Source: Earliella scabrosa (taxonomy: Eukaryota; Basidiomycota; Agaricomycetes; Polyporales; Polyporaceae). Taken from it: a stretch of 64,000 bases of DNA. The notes under the pieces are model-generated. The model did not search any database, was not told the DNA's origin, and worked only from the letters and a program-made list of their open reading frames with translations. Shown one piece after another: positions 1-10,200 of the stretch. Every line of letters starts with the position of its first letter. The stretch's first letter is position 1. The position numbers were made by a program, and so were the translations under genes. The DNA is taken from contig JABYQQ010000007.1 in NCBI GenBank assembly GCA_022605405.1, positions 868,001 to 932,000 on the forward strand. Reading direction: 5' to 3'.

Positions 1-1640
1 ATCTTGTGCATAAGGGTGGAGAAGGGTCTATTTGTTATCGGATAAGCAAGGCACGCTAATCGGATCATTATGATCAAGTCACCCGTGATGCTCCTACAAA
101 ACCCCGGATATTGATACAAACCCCTCTCACGTTCTCGTGTGAGGGGTTTGTGACGAACCTAGATGCGCTGCAACAATTTGCAAAGTTGGCTCACCGATCG
201 TTTCCCCACGATCCATCAGTGTCCTCATACGCGGCGTCTATAAGTCGGGGAAACGCTGCCTTCCATTCTCCAAGGCCAGCCTGTGCTCTCTAGCGTGGTG
301 TTGTGATGCGGTCTTAGGAGGTCTTGGGAGCATGTAGTATAGTTCATCCCGCTCCAGTGTATACTCGGTCCCGATGACCTCCCACCGCACCTTAAGTGCA
401 CTATGGCCCTTCGAAACTGAGCAAGAGCAAGAGCAAGAGGGGCAGGGGTTACCGGCGGTGCCTGTGTGCGATCCCACTCGAGATTAGCTTCATATGTTCA
501 GCGCCAGAAACACAAGCATTTCGTGCACTCCCAGCGTCATGGACGAGCGCTAGTGCGGTCTCATATCGTGGTCTCAGCGAGCTCTACGGGCCGACATCAC
601 CACTGCGGTGGCAGTATACTTACCTGCGGCTCCTCGATTAGCCAAGATCTTGAGGATCTGGTCGTCTATGCCAAGCACGTCCACCATGGTAACGAGCCTC
701 CTACAGCCCTATTACGGTGTTATGAGAACTTGCTTCAAGTTCAACACGATTGTGCCTCCACGTACCTGCCGATGTCGCTCACCGAGTGTAGTCCCTGTCT
801 CACTTGGACGTGAGCATAGCGGGTGGTTCAATGATGTAAACCCGAGAAGCAGATGAAGGATGGAGCTGGTGGCCTGAAGGAGGTGGACGATCCCAATCAA
901 GTTGAATCAAGACTCGCACGGCAGCTACGGCAGTCTCCGCGCCTGTAGTGCGCCCAATCGGAGGTGCATTTGATGGTGATCGACCACGTTCTCTTGTTAC
1001 AACCCGTCCGACCGATCGGTTTGAAAGAGACTCTCCAAGGCTGTGATGTGATGCTTCCGCTGCCTCCGACTCCGCAAGTGGCACAGCAGCGCGATCATGA
1101 TGTCTCTCGGACGGGGAGACAACTACTCGCACTCACATTAATGCTTGAACGAGACGGACTCCCAGTACTGTCATGTTCAGAACTTCAACGCGAGCGTTTC
1201 CGTGCCAGCTGGTCCGGACGGTCGATGTCCTGGTTGCGTCCACATGTGACATAAGAGCTATGTAGTATGTTTGAACCCATCAATGAGAACGTCAACGGAA
1301 TTCGGAAGACAGGTTTACCACCCATCAGACGAAGACCCAAGAAAACTGCGTTAGTATAATTGTTCGATCATCGATTGAAGATTTGGGACCCGCTCCGCCG
1401 GCATAACCTTCTCGGATGCTATGTATGCCCGACGTTATGAGGCGAGCTGCAGCCTGCGTCGCACCTGCCAAGCAAGTATCCTGAGGCGTGCATGATAGCT
1501 CCCGGCTCCCGACTCGGGGTGAGGGAAACGGGTGGTATAGTATCTTATAGCATTCACCGACTCAATGCTGATGATATACACGCATGAGCCATAAAAGAAC
1601 ATAGATGCATGATACTCCGCAATAAGTCGTCATCGAGCCG
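1..1640. other. Gene-poor stretch, no supported gene
   Basis: No family was recognised on either strand. On the minus strand a short open stretch starts at an ATG at 686, reads through a plausible helix-like segment and meets a GTAAGT donor at 623. A further minus-strand open frame lies at 238-477. Neither extends into a recognisable protein, and the frames between them hold many stops. These may be decayed exons or chance. Confidence 0.4.
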
Positions 1641-2218
1641 TCAGAATGGGCGGAAACCCTTTTTCATGAAGTGCCATTCAATGTCGATCACCCCCTGCTC
1701 GAGTGACGCACCGACAGCCTTGAACAATGCTGGACTCATGTCTATCGGCGCGACCGAATCAGAGCAGCCGAGACAGAGAGCAAGTAAACATACCAAGGTC
1801 CCCGTCTTTGCAGCCCGGGCAGGAGTCGCGAACGAGGCCGAAGGCATGTAGCCCCGTCTTCTTGTTGACGACCTCTACGAACTACATAATCGCTGTCAGT
1901 TATGTATACATGTCGGGAAACATGCGGGCGGCATACCTGATCACAGTTGCCGCCCTTGCTGGCCTTGAATCTCGAGGAGGCGATAGCGACGATGAGATCG
2001 GTGTTTTTGTTCACCTTGCCGCATGCACCGAGGCCGACGTTGAAGAAGGTTCCCTACAACGGCTGTTAATCACTTTGCAACAGGGGCAATATCGACCCAA
2101 GTGAAGAACGTACCCTTCCGTTATGCGTGATACGCTTCTCCAGAACCCCGGGGGCCGGCGCAGCGAAGGAGCTCGCAACAAGGGCAAGTGCGAAGGTGAA
2201 GTACGTGAAAGACACCAT
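1641..2218 (-). CDS. Small secreted RlpA-like double-psi beta-barrel protein
   Basis: Four exons (2218-2114, 2053-1937, 1881-1794, 1741-1641) join in frame to 136 aa. Residues 1-17 or so form a signal peptide ending near SSFAAPAP. A LEKR site follows, as in Kex2-processed fungal proteins. The rest is the double-psi beta-barrel: GTFFNVGLGACGK, then GLVRDSCPGC with the conserved RDSC turn, then DMSPALF and the closing VIDIEWHFM. This fold is shared by RlpA, barwin, expansins and plant-infection-related secreted proteins, which act on or near the wall. No catalytic activity can be claimed. The ATG at 2218 is chosen over the upstream in-frame ATG at 2248 because the hydrophobic signal starts there. 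Family call is firm; role is open. Confidence 0.88.
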
Positions 2219-2400
2219 AGCTGAAGTGATTGTGATGAACAGGGCCAAGTATCAATGAACTAGAGGCTTTCCGCGCAGCGGTGACGAAGTGCAAGACGGG
2301 GTATCGTACAGAGAGCCGGTGAATGACTAGACGTTCCACGTCCGGGTGAGCTGACCGCACTGCGAGACTGGCTGAAGAGCTCGGATGAGACTGGTGCAGC

Positions 2401-2407
2401 ATTTATA
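2401..2407 (-). promoter_or_regulatory. TATA-like box of the double-psi barrel gene
   Basis: The minus strand reads TATAAAT here, about 185 bp upstream of the start codon at 2218. Position and sequence fit a core promoter; no experimental support. Confidence 0.35.
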
Positions 2408-2586
2408 CTGATCCCGAGGAGGGGCGTCAACAGAGACGACGCCGTGTAGGAGACACGGTGCCTCGAGGCTGTATCGAGCCTCCAAAAGATAGAGCATACG
2501 ATGCGTACCTTGAGCTTGCTCATGAGTGTACTCGGGCGCACTCGACAGGGCGAGAGCCCGGTCGCTCGTCTCAGGAAGGATGAGAA

Positions 2587-3130
2587 TCAGCGCACGGAGG
2601 GATGGCCGCTGGGATCCCACAGCATTGCGGCGAGCATTCGGCTCTTCATAAGTTCACGTTGTTCCCAGATGCCATGCGCTTGGATTTCCAACGCGTCATT
2701 CATTTCCTGTCTCTTCACGGCTCGCGCCGCTTTCAGCGCAACTGCCGTGCTGTCAAATAGGTCTACGTCAGCTTTCTACCGGGAAATGTGCTACGCGCAA
2801 CTCAAATGGTCTCCAGTACTCACCACTAGCGCTTCGATGCCGTATCGCGCAACCCGCACACATCCGTCTCAAGGGGCTGCGCCCGTCGGGAGACTGAACT
2901 TGCGGCCTGGTCGTACCGTTCGGGTTGCGGACATTGGGCGGCGGATATCTGTGTCGACACTGATGCGAGATTGCGGGCGGCTTGATGAGGTGGACTTACC
3001 CATTCCTACCGCCAAGTTTGAGCCCCTGGGCGTGCAATTACACATAGTCATAACCCATTCAATAGGCCACCATAGGTCACCTGCGTTATAGAGCAACTTC
3101 TTGGCGGGAGTTGGTACAGAACCTCAACAA
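2587..3130 (-). CDS. Possible multi-exon hypothetical gene (C-terminal exons)
   Basis: Open minus-strand segments separated by consensus introns can be joined in frame. A Pro/Asn/Arg-rich part lies around 2940-2830. A GTGAGT donor near 2822 follows, then a GACGTAG acceptor. The last exon ends at the TGA at 2587-2589. This last exon looks like real protein: a helical, charged stretch with KAARAVKRQEMNDALEIQ and an end GHPSVR. No family was recognised. The 5' end is unresolved; an open frame at 3086-3325 may be an upstream exon. The join could be wrong, and the stretch could be a decayed gene. Confidence 0.25.
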
Positions 3131-3391
3131 AGCCTGAGCGCCCAGTGTAGCCCACTGAACAGCCCCGGGGTGACTGTATGTATTCGCTAGAAGGCACGCC
3201 TGGCAAGACACGGGGTGGTCAGAATCTCCCACCGCCCAGTGTGTTGCCCTTCTGGTGGACACTCGCTCTTGGGACATATGAGTCCGTCTTGTCCAGGCTG
3301 ACAGGTGTTGGGATGTCGTCGGCATGGGTCGACCTCTTGGGGTTCGTGACTCCTATGACCCAGGTTGTGGCCCATTGAAATCGAGCTGAAT

Positions 3392-3406
3392 AAGTACCTG
3401 CTGCTG
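3392..3406. repeat. Target-site duplication, left copy
   Basis: AAGTACCTGCTGCTG, matching 11728-11742 just after the A tail. The last 13 bases are certain; the leading AA could belong to the tail on the right side. Flanks differ on both sides (GGACC here, CGCGG there), which marks the insertion boundary. Confidence 0.85.
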
Positions 3407-3990
3407 GGACCTTGGACCAGAACCACCACCATCACATGGTGGGTGGCTCAGCGGCGCGCCCTCCCCAAGACAGGGCCCAAGGCCTAGCATGCTCAATAGC
3501 TGCTAGAAGACGTCGTACGCTCTCAGCTCAGTTGAGAGGGTGCAGACGCATGATTAGTGCGCCATCGTCAGCGGTGATCCACCGCTCCTGCGCATCGCGC
3601 AACGCATTCATGTATGGCGAATCTCGCCCGCGCTGTAGTTACAGCTATTATAGGCCAGATCTGGCCTCAGCCCTGCTGCATACTTGCCTGTCGCTGTTGC
3701 ACGACCGACGACGACGACGATGCCCGCCACGACCGCCGTGAATGGCGTCGCAGCTGTGGACTGGGGTCGGCGACGCGCGTCCCACGGGCGCTTGACCTCT
3801 TTGTCACGAACCACCGCATTGCACGACCACATTGCGTCCTCTCGCTGCTTTGTTGCTTATCCGCGCATTGCCTGGCCTCCACTGCTTTGTCTCGTACGGA
3901 GGCTCTTTTGTCTACGATGCTCTTAAAAGACCACGACCCTGCGCGTGCTATGCTATCCCCCCACAAAGCCGCACCCTCCGACATATATTA

Positions 3991-5539
3991 ATGTCCGACC
4001 CTGCCGACATGGAAATCTCTCCATCCTCCACACCGGCTCCGTCGCCACGCCCGGAGAGCGTACCCCTTCCTGCCGGAGAGTCATCCGCAGTGCAAGTGCA
4101 GAGGAAACGGAACCGCGCAGAGCGCGACGGCGAAGGGATCCCCACCGATAAAGACGTGAGTACCCATCTCAGTTGTCTTTACCACTCGAGGAGATGAACA
4201 CCTCGCGCTGCAGACCCCAGCCCCGCCACAAAAGAGGCCGAACCCGTGGCGCGTGCCAGCGAACATACTCGTCGGTCCCCAACCCTTCCGTATCACGGCA
4301 CCCCTACCCGCCCGCTCCGACACGATGGCACTCCCCGCCAAACTCTACGACCCACTCGACTTTGACGGGCTCCCCACGTGCGGCAACGAAAACCCGCACT
4401 TCGCTCGCACTCGCACGGGCGAAGCCCCTGAGCAGCCGACCTTCACGGGACCGATCCACTTCACGGACGGGACCCTCCCCCTTCCTTTTATCCCGGCGTT
4501 CAAGCTGCGAGGTAACATCAACGACGAGCAACTCAGACGCATCGACTCGCCCTTGATGCCGTCCAAGGCACTGTATGTCATGGTGACCGGCGGCGGACAG
4601 GGCTTCTTCTACCTCCGCCACGAAGAAAAGATCAAGGCCTTCCGGGACGTTCTGGAGGCCTTCCGGTACGACGGCAACGACAAAATCCCAGAGCTCGAGC
4701 TCATCCTCCCCATCGTCAAGAGCCCGAGCAAAGCCAGACGCTTCGCCCAGCCCTGGACCCTCATCCTCATCCTCGGAGAGAACGAGGAGCGCCTCCGCCG
4801 CTACCTCCTCTGGCAGCGCGTGTTCGCCATACATGCGACCCTCGCCTTCACCATCTACGAGAGGGTCGAGGAAGCCATGCCCTGGACCATCATGATCCTC
4901 ACTGGCCAGGACGGCGCCGTCACGGACTCTGCCGCGCTGATGCGAAGGACCCTCGCCCGCAATCAAGGAGAAGCTCTGGGCGGACCGGGACTTCTGCGTC
5001 TTCGCAGCCGCTCAGGTTGCGCAGAACTGGAAGAGGAGCGCGAGCCTAGCGAGCCTCGCGAAGGCAGCGACGGACTCCCTAGACATCCGCTTCATACGCG
5101 CCGAGCTTTCCGGGTCCCAGAAGCTGGTCCCCGCATACCTCATCATGGCCAAACCACCCACGGCCGACCGCGGGAGCTACCTCAAGTGGCTATCCTACTT
5201 CCACGCTCCAGGCGTCTACTACAGAGGCGCTACCCCGCTCGTCGTCAACGCGGCCACAGCTGAATGCAAGCTGTGCAAGGACACGACGCACTGCACCTTC
5301 GACTGCCCCCTTCCGCAGCAGCCGGGATGGCAGGGTCCAACTGCCACGGACATCACCCAGAAGGACGACACGGAAGACGAGCCGGCCGCTTCTGGGAGCA
5401 CTCTCGCGCCCACCGTCGAAGCGGCGGAATATGGAGCACTATCCCAAAGAAGGGGACCGGCCCGAAACGGGGCGGGAAGGCGTCGCGCGCGAAGGGTAGA
5501 GGCCAGGGGAAGGGGACTGGCAGACCCGGTCGTCGTTGA
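3991..5539 (+). CDS. LINE ORF1, gag-like protein with CCHC knuckle (frameshifted)
   Basis: The reading starts at ATG 3991 with an acidic/Pro-rich N-terminus. It crosses an intron-like gap at 4156-4213 and continues as a long folded region from 4214. At about 4961 the coding frame shifts by one base (frame of 4253 to frame of 5145). The shifted frame carries the zinc knuckle CKLCKDTTHCTFDC near 5266-5307 (CX2CX4HX4C). After about 5430 the basic Lys/Gly/Arg-rich tail reads best in the first frame, ending at 5539; the other frame stays open to 5672. ORF1 proteins of this kind bind element RNA. Type and knuckle are clear. Exact start and end are not. Confidence 0.7.
4156..4213 (+). other. Intron-like gap inside LINE ORF1
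   Basis: 58 nt starting GTGAGT and ending GCTGCAG. It contains in-frame stops and changes frame, yet the exons on both sides join in phase 0 (GAC | ACC). Length and borders match the host introns in this window. A frameshift pair would be the alternative explanation. Confidence 0.5.
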
Positions 5540-6017
5540 AAGAATGGATTACCCGTCATTGTGTGTACCAGTAGCCAAGTGTATCGATGTGTTCTCTACG
5601 CACACCATCTTCTGCGGGATAGGCCTGGGACTACCCCTGCAGAACAGTAAGACCGCCAACTTGCAGGTCTGAAGCGGTCTCGTAGCCGAATTTACTGACG
5701 GTTCGCCGGACAGGAGGCTACGAGAACGTGCACTCGGAGTCGGAGATTTATCACCACACAACTCCCTCACTCTTACCGTGCCAGGTGCGCGCTCGCCCCA
5801 GCTCGAGCGTGCATGGAGGCGCGGGACCCCATCACTAACTCAGCTCTGATCCTGCAGGTCTAGCAAACCCACAGGTAGCTTTCTCATTGCGACTACACAC
5901 TCACCTACAGATCCTAGGCAGCTACAGCAGCAAAACCAAATCGCGCCGCGACCTCTGGGATCATCTGAGCGTGCGATAGGCGCTGGTGAGCCTGGAGGGA
6001 GCGGAACGTCGCGTCGG

Positions 6018-7295
6018 ATGGTGTCGCGCGGGGAATCTCAATCTGAGCCCCAGGCTGGATCCCGGCCACAGTCCCAGATCCGGGACTTTGAACGTCGAGT
6101 CATCGACTCAGACATGCAAGGCGATCCGCCTGCTAGCGCTGCGCAAGAGCCGCAGAACGAAGCCCTAAACCATGGGCCAGACCCCGGAGCCAATCCAAAT
6201 GGCCCGCAACCCACGACGAATGACGATCACGAAAGCGGGGAACCTGACCCCGGCCCCCAACAAAACAGACGCGCTCGGAGGCGAGCGGAACAAGTGGCGC
6301 GTAAAACAGCATTGCGAGTAGCATCACTGAATATGAACGGGTATGGAAACCTGGTACCTGACCATCAGGACAACAAATGGAGCAAGGTGTACAGAATGAT
6401 GATGGCGGAGCGCATCGGCGTGCTACTCTTACAGGAGACGCATCTCACGGAAGCTCGGAGAAGAGATCTCCACGACATGTTCCCGAAGAAAATAAAGATT
6501 TTCTCATCGGCCCATCCGACGTCCCCGACGCAGAGAGAGGGCGTGGCCGTCGTTCTGAACGCCAAGTATTTAAAAGTCGCTGATGCGGAGGCTACTGAAG
6601 TAATCCCTGGGCGTGCTATACAGATCAATGTGATGTGCCTAGGGAATACCGCCATGCGTATTCTATGCGTATACGCTCCGACATCGGAAGGGGCTGAGGA
6701 ACGACGTGCTTTCTTTGTCAACCTGAGACAATATTACGAGACCCATCCGAATCTCCCGAAGCCGCATCTCATAGCTGGCGATTTCAACACTGTCGAGGAC
6801 TCAATCGACCGATTACCGGTACCCAATAGTACAGCATCGGATGTCTCTGTGGAAGCCCTAGACGACTTAAAATTGAGCTTAGGATTGATGCTAGTCGACG
6901 GGTGGAGAGCGACGCACCCAACGAGTCGAGACTACACTTTCCATAGAGGAAGTGGAGCCGCTGCGGTCTTCTCGCGCCTCGACAGAATATATGTCACGTC
7001 CGAGACTTTCCGAAATGCACGGGAATGGAAAATCAGCGAGGCTGGCATCAAAACGGACCATAGCCTAGTGTCAGTCGAACTGACCTCGGTATCTGCACCT
7101 GTAGTAGGCCCGGGACGACCGATATTCCCGCTCCAACTTCTTAAAGACAAACCGTTAGCTAAACAGATTAAAGATCGGGGGCTGGCAGCACTAGACGAAC
7201 TACATACCCTAGATAACTTTGGCGCCCGAACGGACGAGACGAACCCCCAGACAATCTTGCACAAGTTCAAGGTAGATATGATGGCATTGGCGTGA
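6018..7295 (+). CDS. LINE ORF2, N-terminal part: APE-type endonuclease (ends at premature TGA)
   Basis: After a disordered polar N-terminus the endonuclease/exonuclease/phosphatase fold begins near residue 98. All hallmark motifs are visible: SLNMNGYG, LLQETHL (catalytic Glu), IAGDFNTV, SRLDRIYV and the final TDHS with the catalytic His. The enzyme would nick the target DNA to prime reverse transcription. The first in-frame ATG is 6018, although the frame is open from about 5852. The frame closes at TGA 7293-7295 just after MMALA. The same frame then continues without another stop for 3.9 kb, so this is a single nonsense mutation in a longer ORF2. Confidence 0.9.
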   Translation: MVSRGESQSEPQAGSRPQSQIRDFERRVIDSDMQGDPPASAAQEPQNEALNHGPDPGANPNGPQPTTNDDHESGEPDPGPQQNRRARRRAEQVARKTALRVASLNMNGYGNLVPDHQDNKWSKVYRMMMAERIGVLLLQETHLTEARRRDLHDMFPKKIKIFSSAHPTSPTQREGVAVVLNAKYLKVADAEATEVIPGRAIQINVMCLGNTAMRILCVYAPTSEGAEERRAFFVNLRQYYETHPNLPKPHLIAGDFNTVEDSIDRLPVPNSTASDVSVEALDDLKLSLGLMLVDGWRATHPTSRDYTFHRGSGAAAVFSRLDRIYVTSETFRNAREWKISEAGIKTDHSLVSVELTSVSAPVVGPGRPIFPLQLLKDKPLAKQIKDRGLAALDELHTLDNFGARTDETNPQTILHKFKVDMMALA

Positions 7296-10200
7296 AGGAG
7301 GGAACGCGATGTAGTCCCCAAACTCCTCGCAGAGATCCGTGATTGCGAGAGGGCCCTGAAGGCAGTAAAGGCGAACCCCAACCTTCAGGACTCTGAACGA
7401 CGCGCTGAAGCGGCAGCACTGACGAAGCAGATTCAGCAGCTCAAGCAGCGACGCTTCAAGCAGCAACAGCAGAACGCGAGAGCCACTCACAGACTGTATG
7501 GAAACAAACCGACCAAATACTGGTCGAAGCTCCACAAAGAGCAAGCGCCTCGAGATTTCATCCCAGCATTCCTTCGAGAAGACAGGAGGGGCGCAGCTGG
7601 TGAGCAAATATATGAATCAGACACCGTCAAAATGGCAGAAATGGCACGCGCCTACCACCACAATATCCAGCGTGACGACCCAGCCACGACGAAGACCCCG
7701 AACGAGAGGGAGAGGGATATACAGACTGCACTTGATAGTCTAGACACAAAAATATCAGCGCACGAGTTCGAGGAGCTTGATAAGCCCCTCGAATACGACG
7801 AGTGCGAGGTAGCCCTACGCTGTGCGAAGAGCGGCTCTGCCCCTGGCATGGACGGGATCCCCTTTGAGGTCTGGAAGACCCTGCACGCACGATACGAAGA
7901 GGACTCCCGCTTCCCTGATCGACAATGCTTCGATGTGCTTCGCCTGCTCAAGGCGGCTTTTGAGGACATTCACGTACACGGCGTCGCTGCGACTACGTCC
8001 TTTGCAGAGGGATGGATGGCCCCGATCTACAAGGAGAAGGGTGAGCGGACTCGCATAGCAAATTATCGACCGATCACTCTCCTGAACACAGACTACAAGC
8101 TCCTCAGTAAAATGCTGGCAGTGCGACTAGCGGACGTCGCACCGAACCTGATACACGAGTCACAAGCAGGATTTATACCTGGTCGGCGTATTCACAATCA
8201 TACGCAACTCACACGGATGCTAATGGCATGGGCTGAAGAGACCGAGACAAATGGGGCTATTGTGGCCCTCGACCAAGAGAAAGCGTATGACAAAATCGCC
8301 CACGACTATCTTTGGAGAGTACTACGCCGCTTCGGGATTCCGGAAACCTTGATACGGGTTGTGCAGTCCCTGTACACGCACGCATTCACATCAGTCATGA
8401 TTAACGGCGTTTTGAGCAAGCCGTACCGAGTGTACCGAGGTGTGAGACAGGGCGACCCTCTCTCCTGCTTGTTGTTCGACATGGCAATAGAGCCTCTTTC
8501 CGCGATGATCCGCAAATCGGACCTACAGGGATTCAAGATCCCCGGTACCGGGGAGAAATTACTCGCAGCCCTCTTCGCCGACGACACCAAAGCGTACCTT
8601 GCGGAGGGAGACAACTACGCCACCCTACAGGACATCCTGGACACGTGGGGCTCAGCCGCGAAAGCGAAGTTCAATCTGAGGAAAACAGAAATCCTACCAG
8701 TGGGAACGCCGGAGTTCAGAAACGAGATGGCGGAAACCTACCACACCACCGGTACGTGGCGAGACTACCCGACCGGAATACACGTCGCGCGAGAAGGGGA
8801 ACCGGTATGCCTCCTCGGAGCCTGGTATGGTAACGGCATCGACCAAGTTGAAGTCTGGTCAATGGTACTCACCAAAATCGTCGCGATCAAACAACCGCTG
8901 TCGCACGCACTGGAGCGATGGAAGACAGGCCGAGCGTCCATCGACGGGAAGCGACATGTCATGCAGATGATTATAGGCGGCATGACACAATATCTGACGA
9001 ACGTTCAAAGGATGCCTGAGGCCATCATCAAGAGACTCACCAAAATAATCCGGAACTACCTCTGGGATGATCGGCACAATACACCAGTGGGCATGGATCA
9101 CGTCTGCATGCCTGTAGAAAAGGGTGGACTTGGGCTCCTGGACCTCCGAGCTCGCAACGAGGCTATCGACGTGATGTGGCTGAAGTCCTATCTCGACTTC
9201 AGCCCTAGTCGTCCGAGATGGGCATTCTTAGCGGATGATCTACTAGCCAGAGCGGTCAGTAAAGACTGCAGACCAAAGAACCGAGCGATGCGCCTGAACA
9301 CCTTCCTTCAGAACTGGCGACCAAAAGCGAGAGGCCTTCTTCCGGAACTACAAGGAATGATGTCAGTGGCGAAGAAATACGGATTACGTCTCGAAGGTCT
9401 CGCTTTCTCACGGCACATACAACGAAGTATGCCGATGTGGGACCATGTCTACGCGGACCGAACAGCACTGGGACGCCTCACGATGAAGTCGCGGATAGTA
9501 GACTGCCTCTTGGAACGCCACACGGCGAGGACAGTCGGCGATTTTGAACAGCTAGCTACCACGTTGGACGCTCCCAACCACGTTGCGTCGCCACTCTGTG
9601 GTTGCGACCCGTGCCGCAGAATGAAAGCAGTCGACAGCTGCACGAATCCACATATGTGCTGCACAAGGGCCCGGAACATGCTACGGACTCTACCGCCTAA
9701 GTGGGACCCGTCCTCACGCCAACCCGAGGACTACGAGGACGAGGAAATGGAGCAACTCGAACACGCACTCTCTGAATCGGGGAGCGACATGGTACCCTTC
9801 GACCGAAGGGTGACGACCCGAGGAGATTTGGGCCAGGCCTTCAGGATTTTCACCGAGGAGTCCCCCGTATATAATGGCAGCATTCCCATGGAGCTAGATG
9901 AAAATGGAACGTCAGCGTGCGTAGCAACGGACGGGTCATGCATCAATAACGGGGAACGAAATGCTCAGGCAGGAGCAGGCATATTTTTTGGAGATGGCAA
10001 TCACCTAAATCGCAGCATACGCCTGCCGCCTGAAATGGTGCAATCGAACCAAACCGGCGAACTCATCGGTACCATGACTGCGACGGCGCTCGCAAACCCA
10101 CGGACCCGGCTAGCGCAGGTAACGGACTCTAAGACGGTCATGGACTCCGTCACGAAGTGGCGGAGAAGACATGAGAATACGGGATATATCCTGCAGAAAA

